DNA of 6,122 bases, taken from assembly GCA_018056405.1 (NCBI GenBank), contig JAGPFT010000117.1, forward strand, positions 1-6,122, written 5' to 3'. The stretch's first letter is position 1; the number at the start of each line of letters is the position of its first letter. Below the pieces are notes generated by a model, which made no database searches, was not told where the DNA came from, and saw only the letters and a program-made list of their open reading frames with translations. Source of the DNA: Anaerolineae bacterium. Lineage in GTDB: Bacteria > Chloroflexota > Anaerolineae > Aggregatilineales > Aggregatilineaceae. Below, one piece after another: positions 1 through 4,957 of this stretch. A program made the translations under genes and the position numbers.

Positions 1-106
1 TCTGACGCCACCACAGCAGCCAAATGCCCAGGCTGAAGATGGCTTTCAGCCAGAATTGCGGGCGACGTTTACTCTGTCTCTTGAGAATCAACATCTCGTC
101 GGTCAC
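1..106 (-). CDS. N-terminal fragment of a short membrane-associated protein (possible bacterial PH-domain protein), truncated by window edge
   Basis: Only the first 35 residues are in the window; the frame stays open to the left edge. I start it at the GTG at 106-104 because a strong GGAGG ribosome-binding site (120-116) lies 9 nt upstream; an ATG four codons inside (94-92) is the alternative. The visible part is a basic N-terminus (LKRQSKRRPQFWLK, residues 7-21) followed by a hydrophobic, tryptophan-rich stretch ending LWWRQ (about 23-35), probably the start of a membrane helix. A basic head followed by a hydrophobic stretch ending in WWR resembles what I recall of small bacterial PH-domain (bPH) proteins, but the PH domain itself would lie outside the window, so this is a guess. 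Its start lies inside the 3' end of the upstream membrane-protein gene in another frame (38-bp overlap), which suggests translational coupling in one operon. Confidence 0.55.
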   Translation of the reverse strand, partial: MTDEMLILKRQSKRRPQFWLKAIFSLGIWLLWWRQ

Positions 107-407
107 GGGCTTGTTCCTCCTGATGGGATTGCGAAATGAGCGTGATGTCTGGGGACGGCTGGTTGGCGCGGAAGAAGACGGCAATGAGGACCACCACGGC
201 AGCGAAGCCCAGCCCTACCACGACTCCGCCGAATATAGCCTGACCCAGGGATGTCTCTTCCACGAGCAGAGCGTAGAGCACAACCCATAGCAGGCTGAGG
301 ATGGCCCCCAGGCCGCCGACGGTCAGCGTCTGGCCCCAGGCGCGACGAATGGCGATGTATAAGACAAACAGCGTGGCAGCGAATAACGCCAGAAGAATGA
401 CGCCCAT
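69..407 (-). CDS. small three-helix membrane protein, unknown function
   Basis: I do not recognise a family. The protein is 112 aa. Three hydrophobic segments are clear: about residues 2-20 (VILLALFAATLFVLYIAI), 30-49 (LGAILSLLWVVLYALL) and 58-79 (IFGGVVVGLGFAAVVVLIAV). A hydrophilic, acidic and Gln-rich tail follows (about 82-112, ending QETE). A short loop with RRAWGQT sits after helix 1. The frame is open 30 codons further upstream, but I choose the ATG at 407-405 because AAGGAG lies 7 nt before it and the hydrophobic segment starts directly afterwards. The gene ends inside the next gene (start at 106), so the two are probably co-translated. A possible promoter lies at 433-460. Function cannot be inferred; a small accessory membrane protein working with its downstream partner is one possibility. 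Confidence 0.7.
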   Translation of the reverse strand: MGVILLALFAATLFVLYIAIRRAWGQTLTVGGLGAILSLLWVVLYALLVEETSLGQAIFGGVVVGLGFAAVVVLIAVFFRANQPSPDITLISQSHQEEQARDRRDVDSQETE

Positions 408-432
408 GCCCTTGCTCCTTCCTGCACCAGCA

Positions 433-460
433 ATCGTAGCCTGCGCGGGCCGGGGCGCAA
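433..460 (-). promoter_or_regulatory. putative sigma70-type promoter for the small membrane-protein operon
   Basis: On the minus strand, TTGCGC (460-455) and TACGAT (438-433) are separated by 16 nt, about 26 nt upstream of the ATG at 407. Just upstream of the -35 lies a short inverted repeat, AACACG-TT-CGTGTT (463-476), which could be an operator. The -35 is only a half match, so this is a weak call based on pattern alone. Confidence 0.3.
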
Positions 461-601
461 GCAACACGTTCGTGTTCTCAAGTGTAGCCCATTCCACGCG
501 CCGGGGGAAGGAGCCGGCAATAGACGGCGGGGGAAAGTGCGCCAGATTGATGCTGTGGGCGAAACGCCCTCGCAGGGACGCCTCTCATACGCCCCCGCAT
601 G

Positions 602-653
602 ACCTCACCCCCCGCCCGGCGCTGCGCGCCTCGCCGCCCCCTCTCCGTTACGG
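602..653. repeat. half copy of the large palindromic repeat also found at 4706-4800
   Basis: This stretch matches the left arm of the 95-bp palindrome at 4706-4800 nearly base for base: ACCTCACCCC, then a CGGCGCTG block, then GCGCCTCGCCGCCCCC and TCTCCGT. It closes with the small hairpin CCG-TTA-CGG (645-653), but the long right arm is absent and unrelated sequence follows. It is therefore a truncated or decayed copy of the same element. Confidence 0.7.
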
Positions 654-690
654 CTATACTTACCCACATCTTTGGCCGTGCCTGTTCCCC

Positions 691-729
691 CCACCCCAAA
701 CTCCTCCCCCACCAGGAGTTCAGGGGTGG
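691..729. repeat. stem-loop with two paired blocks
   Basis: CCACCCC (691-697) pairs with GGGGTGG (723-729), and AACTCCT (699-705) pairs with AGGAGTT (714-720). The loop is 8 nt, with a small internal bulge of one base against two. The stem is not followed by a T-run on either strand, so I list it as a palindromic repeat and not as a terminator. Confidence 0.6.
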
Positions 730-780
730 ACAGGCAGATGAGATCATTGAGATGGGCAAGGTAATGGTGTGTGTGAGATT

Positions 781-882
781 AGCCCCACCCCTAAATCCCC
801 TCTCCACCACGTGGAGAGGGGACTTCATAGCGGCCTGACTCCCCCTCTCCACCACGTGGAGAGGGGGCTGGGGGGTGAGGCT
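781..882. repeat. double-hairpin palindromic element with terminal inverted repeats
   Basis: Two hairpins stand in tandem. The first (797-821) has perfect 11-bp arms, CCCCTCTCCAC and GTGGAGAGGGG, around a CAC loop. The second (841-867) is the same hairpin with perfect 12-bp arms. A 19-nt spacer separates them (822-840). The pair is bracketed by AGCCCCACCCC (781-791) and GGGGTGAGGCT (872-882), which are inverted repeats matching at 10 of 11 positions. The stem is the same as the one in the centre of the palindrome at 4706-4800, so this is a member of the same family. Being downstream of wzt, it might also limit read-through or protect the mRNA 3' end, as REP/BIME elements can. Confidence 0.8.
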
Positions 883-930
883 AGACGTGAGATGTTCGCC
901 TGTCTTCACGTTCACTCAACACCTATCCGC

Positions 931-957
931 CCCTGAATCCCTCGTGGGGGAAGGGGC
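931..957. repeat. short GC-rich dispersed repeat (CCTGAATCC ... TCGTGGGGGAAGGGG)
   Basis: The segment contains CCTGAATCC and then CTCGTGGGGGAAGGGG. In the second spacer CTGAATCC recurs at 4844-4851, and CTCGTGGGGGAAGGGG-like sequence recurs at 4896-4911. The shared blocks in both spacers show that this is a dispersed repeat, here about 70 bp downstream of the wzt stop codon. Confidence 0.55.
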
Positions 958-1028
958 CGGGAGATGGGAGCCAAAGCGCCGCCAGAAAATGCATCACACG
1001 TTCTAGGGAGGTGCCCTCTCGCCTGGCT

Positions 1029-2327
1029 CTATTCAGCAGGGTGGGCCGGCTCCACGCGCCGTATTTGCAAGGGGAAGAGCAGCGGGCCGTGCTTGTGCAC
1101 ATCCACATAGTGACCGGAGCCGTAGAAATCCACGCCAGGGATGTGAATGGTCGCGGCACGGTCAATCTCGACCAGATTGCCGAGGTTGGGCATGGCCAGC
1201 CACACGCTGACAATGTAATCACCCGCCGCGAGCAGCCGGTCGAGCGCGCTGCATTCCAGCAGAAAGTGATTGCTGCCCGGCTGCATATCGAACATGAAGC
1301 CGGTCAGACGCTCGTCGAGGTGCACGACCCGTGCGCCGGTGTCCGTCATCAGCCCGAAGCCGATGCCGATGCGCGGCAGTGCCGCCTCCGCGTGCACGTC
1401 TAGCTCCACGCGCAGATCGAGCGCGCCGCTGACCGGATTGGCCTCCATTGTCAGGCGCAGGTCCTTGAAGCCGATGCCGTAGTGCCGATCGATGACGGGG
1501 AAGATGTCGGCAGTGCGGTTGAGCGCGGTATCGGCCAGGTACGCTTTGATCACGTCGTCTACCGGGCCAAGCGCCTGGATGCCGCCGCTCTCCAGCCACA
1601 ACGCCGACTGGCAAAGCCGGCGTACCGCGTCCATGTTGTGGCTGACGAACAGCACCGTGCGCCCTTCCCCGGCCACGTCGCCCATCTTGCCCAGGCATTT
1701 CTTCTGGAACTCGGCATCACCGACGGCCAGCACCTCATCCACCAGCAGAATCTCCGACTCCAGGTGTGCGGCGACGGAGAAGGCCAGGCGCAGGTACATG
1801 CCGCTGGAATAGTGCTTGACGGGCGTGTCAATGAAGCGGGCAACGCCAGCAAACTCCACGATCTCGTCGAACTTGCGGTCAATCTCATAGCGGTGCATGC
1901 CGAGAATCGCGCCGTTGAGGTAGATATTCTCGCGCCCGGTTAGCTCGCCGTGAAAGCCCGTACCGACTTCCAGCAGCGACCCGACGCGCCCGCGAATGCG
2001 CGCATGGCCTTCGTCGGGGGGCATGATGCGCGTCAGCACCTTGAGCAGCGTGCTCTTGCCAGCGCCGTTGCGCCCGATGACGCCCAGCACTTCGCCGCGC
2101 TCGACCTCGAACGACACGTCGCGCAGCGCCCAGAACGTGTTGTCTGCGCGGCGGGGGCGCGCTTCCCCGCGCTGGCGAGTGCGCAGCGCCCGCAGCTTGC
2201 TGCGCGTGATCGAGCCGAGGCTGTCGCGCAGTGTCTTGTTGCGGTCAATGGTGCCGCCAATGCGGTATTTCTTGCCCAGGCCGACGACCTCTATCGCGGT
2301 GTTGGGTTTCAGCGCAGGGAGGGCCAT
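1029..2327 (-). CDS. wzt: ABC transporter ATPase for polysaccharide/O-antigen-type export (Wzt-like, with C-terminal cargo-binding domain)
   Basis: This is the nucleotide-binding subunit of a glycan exporter (432 aa); it powers the Wzm-like permease encoded just upstream. Visible motifs are Walker A GRNGAGKST (residues 85-93), the family-typical VGTGFHGELTGRENIYLNG (121-139), ABC signature YSSGM (173-177), Walker B ILLVDE (193-198) followed by VLAVGD, and the switch histidine H230 in FVSHNMD. The insertion before Walker A (about 25-63, basic, RSKLRALRTRQRGEARPRR) is usual for this family. After the ATPase comes a C-terminal region of about 160 residues (about 270-432) with a beta-rich look, ending VDFYGSGHYVDV...HGPLLFPLQIRRVEP. 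This resembles the Wzt C-terminal domain that binds the finished glycan terminus. The ATG at 2327 was chosen because TAGGAG sits 7 nt upstream and overlaps the wzm stop codon, implying coupled translation. The cargo is unknown; a teichoic-acid exporter of the TagGH kind is the main alternative. Confidence 0.92.
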   Translation of the reverse strand: MALPALKPNTAIEVVGLGKKYRIGGTIDRNKTLRDSLGSITRSKLRALRTRQRGEARPRRADNTFWALRDVSFEVERGEVLGVIGRNGAGKSTLLKVLTRIMPPDEGHARIRGRVGSLLEVGTGFHGELTGRENIYLNGAILGMHRYEIDRKFDEIVEFAGVARFIDTPVKHYSSGMYLRLAFSVAAHLESEILLVDEVLAVGDAEFQKKCLGKMGDVAGEGRTVLFVSHNMDAVRRLCQSALWLESGGIQALGPVDDVIKAYLADTALNRTADIFPVIDRHYGIGFKDLRLTMEANPVSGALDLRVELDVHAEAALPRIGIGFGLMTDTGARVVHLDERLTGFMFDMQPGSNHFLLECSALDRLLAAGDYIVSVWLAMPNLGNLVEIDRAATIHIPGVDFYGSGHYVDVHKHGPLLFPLQIRRVEPAHPAE

Positions 2328-2337
2328 GCTCTCGCTC

Positions 2338-3210
2338 CTAGACCACATCCGCGAAGCGGCGTTCCATGCGGCGGAAGAAGAACGCGCCGCTGACCAGTAG
2401 AGCCAGCGAGGCACCCGCCGATAGGACGAACATCAGGGGAATCGTCTCACCCTGGCCCAGCAGCGACCAGCGGAAACCTTCCACCACACTAACCATCGGG
2501 TTCAGCCCGTACAGCGTGCGCCAGGGTTCGTCGAGCAGGCTCGACGGGTAGACCACCGGCGTGGCGTACATCCAGAACTGAGTCAGGAAGGGCACCACAT
2601 AGCGCACGTCGCGGTATTCCGCGTTGAGCGCCGACAGCCACAGCCCCACGCCCATAGACGTGCTCAGCGCCAGCAACAGGCACAGCGGCAGTAGCAGCAA
2701 TGAGGCCGTCGTTGGGAACAGCCCGTAGTAGATCATCATCCCGATCAGCACCAGGAAGGCCAGGAAGAAATCGGGCAGCCCGCCAACCACCGCCGAGATG
2801 GGCGTGATCAGGCGGGGGAAGTAGACGCGCTTGACCAGGTTGGCGTCGCGCACGACACTGTTGGCCCCGTTGGTCAGGCCGGTGGCGAAGAACGTCCAGG
2901 GCAGCAGCCCGGCGTAGCTGAAGATGGGATAGGGGATGCCGTCCGAGGGGATTTTGGCCAGCCGTCCAAAGAAAATGCTGAAGACGACCATGGTGAAGAC
3001 CGGCTGCAAGATGGCCCAGGCCGCTCCGAGCAGCGTCTGCTTGTAGCGCACTTTAATGTCGCGCCAGATGAAGTAGAAGAGCAGCTCGCGGTAGTGCCAG
3101 ACTTCATCCAGCCCCAGCGATACCCACCCGCGCAGCGGCTTGATCAGCGTGATCTGCTCGCCGGGAGCGATCTCCGAACCCGGAGCGGACGTGCGTTCAC
3201 TCACGGACAT
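2338..3210 (-). CDS. wzm: ABC-2 type polysaccharide exporter permease (Wzm-like)
   Basis: This is the membrane subunit of the exporter; two copies would pair with two Wzt subunits to move a lipid-linked glycan across the cytoplasmic membrane. The 290 aa are normal for the family. A cytoplasmic N-terminus leads to the amphipathic segment WHYRELLFYFIWRDIKVRY (38-56) and the hallmark KQTLLGAAWAILQP (57-70). About six membrane segments follow, near residues 60-82, 97-115, 137-162, 168-193, 204-222 and 256-278. NAEYRDVRYVVPF (196-208) and LNPMVSVVEGFRWSLLG (236-252) are also typical of ABC-2 exporters. The start is uncertain by two codons: at ATG 3210 the GGAAGG Shine-Dalgarno (3218-3213) is only 2 nt away, whereas GTG 3204 has it at an ideal 8 nt. 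An ATG at 3276 is open but less likely. wzt follows after 10 bp. A promoter lies at 3346-3373. Confidence 0.93.
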   Translation of the reverse strand: MSVSERTSAPGSEIAPGEQITLIKPLRGWVSLGLDEVWHYRELLFYFIWRDIKVRYKQTLLGAAWAILQPVFTMVVFSIFFGRLAKIPSDGIPYPIFSYAGLLPWTFFATGLTNGANSVVRDANLVKRVYFPRLITPISAVVGGLPDFFLAFLVLIGMMIYYGLFPTTASLLLLPLCLLLALSTSMGVGLWLSALNAEYRDVRYVVPFLTQFWMYATPVVYPSSLLDEPWRTLYGLNPMVSVVEGFRWSLLGQGETIPLMFVLSAGASLALLVSGAFFFRRMERRFADVV

Positions 3211-3262
3211 AGCCTTCCATTGAGTATCGCCGGACGCCCTTTCATGCCCGGCGCACACAAGA

Positions 3263-3292
3263 CGCCCCGTCGTCACTCCCGCTCGACGGGCG
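3263..3292 (-). promoter_or_regulatory. stem-loop in the predicted 5' leader of the wzm-wzt mRNA
   Basis: CGCCCCGTCG (3263-3272) pairs with CGACGGGCG (3284-3292), with one bulged base and an 11-nt loop. A second, smaller inverted repeat, CGCCGG/CCGGCG (3228-3233 and 3248-3253), lies closer to the start codon. If transcription starts near 3339, both are in a leader of about 130 nt. GC-rich DNA forms such stems by chance, and I recognise no known riboswitch or leader element. Confidence 0.3.
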
Positions 3293-3345
3293 CGCTCTGC
3301 TATCTAATGAGGCGGGGATGCCGGGGGACTGCGTCAGCAGCGGCT

Positions 3346-3373
3346 ATTGTAACCTGCGACCCTTGACTGTCAA
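3346..3373 (-). promoter_or_regulatory. sigma70-type promoter driving wzm-wzt
   Basis: On the minus strand there is a perfect consensus -35 box, TTGACA (3373-3368), a 16-nt spacer and TACAAT (3351-3346), which differs from the -10 consensus at one base. Transcription would start near 3339 and leave a leader of about 130 nt before wzm. The -35 lies in the 11-bp palindrome TTGACTGTCAA (3363-3373), which could be an accident or a repressor site. This is the best promoter match I found in the window. Confidence 0.65.
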
Positions 3374-3594
3374 CCGCTGGCGCGCACCTCGCGCACCCCA
3401 ACTGCCAGCCAGACCGTCAGACGCCGCTCCTCTCATCGCCCCGCAGTGTCCCGCTTCTACCAACGAGCGCGATCCCACTTCCAGTGCTTCGATGCGCTCA
3501 AGGCGGGTATACTCTGCTGCAACAACCGCATTGTCGGGCTGGCCTATCCCTTGCGGATGTGGTTGCCCGGCGACAAGCATTGTCGAGAAGCCTG

Positions 3595-4428
3595 ATGGGA
3601 CCGAGCCTGAACCTGAACTCGCGCAAGATCGCGCTCTCTCTTGGCCTGATCGCGGTGCTGCTGGCGCTGCAGGGCATCTATTGCGAGCACTTGCTCTTCC
3701 ACGTCCTCGATAGGGATGCTGATACGACTGTGGCGCGCCTGCTCGATCTTTTCAGCATCAATGCCCAGGAGAGCGTGCCGACCTGGTACAGCACTATACT
3801 TTTCTTCCTTGCCGCAAGCCTGCTGGCCTGGATCGCGCTGACCACGCGCGCGCGCAACGAACCGCACAGCCTGTATTGGACGGGGTTGGCTCTGGCTTTC
3901 TTATACGTTTCTATGGACAAAGGGACGGCTATCCGCGAGTCGGCATCAGACCTGCTGCAAAGCATCTACAGGGCGTCAGGCTTGTTTCAGTTCGTATGGT
4001 TGATCCTCGGCCTGTCGCTGGTCATCGTGGTCGGCATCCTGTATGGGCGCTTCTGGTGGGGGTTGCCGGGCCGTGCGCGCGTTCTCTTTGCTATCGCTGC
4101 GGCGGTGTATGTGGGAGGGGCGGTAGGTATCGAAGCTCTCAGCACCCGCCAGTACTATCTCGACGGTGGCAAATCCTTTCGCTACCTGGTCATCTCCTCC
4201 GTTGAGGAGACGTTTGAGATGCTCGGCGCAGTCGCCTTCATCTATGCACTGCTCGATTACCTGCATCAGCGCGAGCAGGGGCTTATCTCGCAGGCCCAGA
4301 CGCGCCTGACCGCTGAGTTCAGCGAGGTGCAACTCCGTTGGCCGCTGTCGCTGCGGCGCACGGCCATTGGGTTTGCTGTGCTGCTGCTGTTCGTCAACGG
4401 TGGCCTGCTGCTCTGGAGCATGGCCTAG
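3595..4428 (+). CDS. multi-pass (about 7 helices) membrane protein of unknown function
   Basis: This is a 277-aa membrane protein with no enzyme motif I can name. Hydrophobic segments are near residues 11-29, 63-84, 92-107, 130-150, 161-180, 205-224 and 255-274. Between helices 1 and 2 lies a soluble stretch of about 30 residues (DRDADTTVARLLDLFSINAQESVPTW, in part, 39-64). Charged residues sit in or beside helices: SMDKGTAIRES (106-116) after helix 3 and SSVEETFEMLGA (201-212), with E204, E205 and E208, at the start of helix 6. I recall similar proteins annotated only as hypothetical in Chloroflexota, often with PTWYS and an EE..EMLG motif, but cannot verify this. I chose ATG 3595 because the hydrophobic N-terminus begins soon after it; the AGAAG before it is a weak ribosome-binding site. 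The GTG at 3484 would add 37 atypical residues. It is divergent from wzm, so any link to glycan export is only positional. Confidence 0.8.
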   Translation: MGPSLNLNSRKIALSLGLIAVLLALQGIYCEHLLFHVLDRDADTTVARLLDLFSINAQESVPTWYSTILFFLAASLLAWIALTTRARNEPHSLYWTGLALAFLYVSMDKGTAIRESASDLLQSIYRASGLFQFVWLILGLSLVIVVGILYGRFWWGLPGRARVLFAIAAAVYVGGAVGIEALSTRQYYLDGGKSFRYLVISSVEETFEMLGAVAFIYALLDYLHQREQGLISQAQTRLTAEFSEVQLRWPLSLRRTAIGFAVLLLFVNGGLLLWSMA

Positions 4429-4484
4429 TATATCAGGGCGAGAATAGGTGCACGGTTTGGCCTGATTGACCCCTATTCCCCCAG

Positions 4485-4629
4485 CCCCCTTTCTCTGCGA
4501 GCGATGCTGTTGGCGAATCCCCTTACGCCGGTCTCGTAGGGGCGCTGCTCTGCTGCGCCCCCGTAGGGGCGTATTGCAATACGCCCCTACGAGATCATTT
4601 CGCCAACAGTACCGAGCGGAGAAAGGGGG
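4485..4629. repeat. nested inverted-repeat element with a perfect 30-bp palindrome at its core
   Basis: The outer arms (4485-4517 and 4599-4629) share CCCCCTTTCTC at the ends and CTGTTGGCGAA on the inner side, with a diverged middle. Inside, TCTCGTAGGGGCG (4532-4544) is inverted at 4582-4594. Positions 4562-4591 form an exact 30-bp palindrome centred on TTGCAA and flanked by GTAGGGGCG and CGCCCCTAC. GGGGCGC (4539-4545) can also pair with GCGCCCC (4555-4561), so two alternative folds compete. Its size (about 145 bp), terminal inverted repeats and lack of coding capacity resemble a MITE or a composite REP element. No clear target-site duplication is visible. Confidence 0.8.
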
Positions 4630-4705
4630 AGCAAGCTCAAGTCCCTCCCTGCTGGCGCGGACAGGTGTTGAGATCGGCTTATAGTCTGGGGCAGGCCTTC
4701 GCTTT

Positions 4706-4800
4706 ACCTCACCCCCGCTCGGCGCTGGTGCGCCTCGCCGCCCCCTCTCCGTCAACGGAGAGGGGGAAGAGCCGAGCGTAGCGAGGCCAGGGGGTGAGGT
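4706..4800. repeat. 95-bp palindromic (cruciform-capable) repeat element
   Basis: Several paired blocks are in register from the ends inward: ACCTCACCCCC (4706-4716) with GGGGGTGAGGT (4790-4800), GCTCGGC (4717-4723) with GCCGAGC (4771-4777), CCTCGC (4733-4738) with GCGAGG (4781-4786), and a perfect 12-bp inner stem CCCCCTCTCCGT (4741-4752) with ACGGAGAGGGGG (4755-4766) around a 2-nt loop. The second and third blocks compete, so the fold is branched or alternative. A half copy lies at 602-653, and the inner stem recurs twice in 781-882. Confidence 0.85.
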
Positions 4801-4885
4801 TGATCGGTCGCCCTCTCCATGCTTCTCACGCTGCTGTCCGCTCCTGAATCCACAAGGGGGAGGGGTCTGGAGTGCGCGCTTTTCT

Positions 4886-4910
4886 CCCTTCCCCCCTCGT
4901 GGGGGAAGGG
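4886..4910. repeat. GC-rich hairpin of the dispersed repeat family
   Basis: CCCTTCCCCC (4886-4895) and GGGGGAAGGG (4901-4910) form a perfect 10-bp stem with a 5-nt loop (CTCGT). The right arm and loop match the repeat at 941-954. It lies about 50 bp beyond the stop codon of the Fur-family gene and might end that transcript, but in that direction the stem is followed by AGAAAA, not by a T-run. Confidence 0.6.
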
Positions 4911-4957
4911 CTGGGGATGAGGGGAAGAGGCAGATATAAGGCTTCTCAAACGGCCTC

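Larger units (their letters stand above)
408..1028. other. gene-free repeat-rich spacer between the small membrane-protein operon and wzt
   Basis: I see no credible gene here. Frames that stay open translate into low-complexity, repeat-derived peptides (for example PLHVVERG occurring twice). The right end (about 408-480) holds the ribosome-binding site and possible promoter of the small membrane protein, which is read leftward. The remainder holds the palindromic elements listed separately: a half-element at 602-653, a stem-loop at 691-729, a double hairpin at 781-882 and a short GC-rich repeat at 931-957. The minihairpin GGGCG-AAA-CGCCC (557-569) is also present. No hairpin followed by a T-run was found to terminate the wzm-wzt transcript, although the double hairpin could do so without one. 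Confidence 0.75.
3211..3594. other. divergent intergenic region between wzm and the 7-helix membrane protein
   Basis: The left part holds the wzm leader and its promoter (listed separately). On the plus strand, TATACT (3508-3513) is a good -10 hexamer about 80 nt before the ATG at 3595, but no -35 match stands 16-18 nt upstream of it, so I do not list it as a promoter. The 3374-3480 part shows no repeats or genes that I can support. The frame of the plus-strand gene is open back to a GTG at 3484, but those extra 37 residues look non-coding in character. Confidence 0.6.
4429..4957. other. gene-free repeat-rich spacer between convergent genes
   Basis: This spacer separates the 3' ends of the 7-helix gene (plus) and the Fur-family gene (minus), so it needs no promoter. 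It is filled by palindromic elements listed separately: the nested element at 4485-4629, the 95-bp palindrome at 4706-4800 and the hairpin at 4886-4910. A weak 7-bp inverted repeat, GAATAGG/CCTATTC (4442-4448 and 4472-4478), follows the 7-helix gene stop. No hairpin plus T-run terminator was found for either gene. Open frames across it are repeat-derived and not credible genes. Confidence 0.75.

Noticed and set aside
691..882. Hairpins considered as rho-independent terminators of wzm-wzt
   Set aside because: No stem is followed by a run of T on the transcribed strand. Termination by another mechanism is possible but not shown.
781..882. Two repeat units considered as a CRISPR array
   Set aside because: There are only two units with a 19-nt spacer, each is a fully self-complementary hairpin, and no cas gene is near; this is a palindromic repeat pair.
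478..915. Open frame of 145 codons on the minus strand across the first spacer
   Set aside because: It translates the palindromic repeats (PLHVVERG twice, Pro/Arg/Gly-rich elsewhere), has no recognisable domain, and its openness is explained by GC-rich repeat sequence.
1482..1943. Open plus-strand frames opposite wzt (also 1011-1403 and 1950-2393)
   Set aside because: They lie antisense to a gene with a complete set of ABC ATPase motifs; open antisense frames are common in GC-rich coding DNA.
3508..3513. TATACT as the -10 box of a plus-strand promoter for the 7-helix gene
   Set aside because: The hexamer is good, but no -35 match stands 16-18 nt upstream and there is no extended -10, so the evidence is too thin for a feature.
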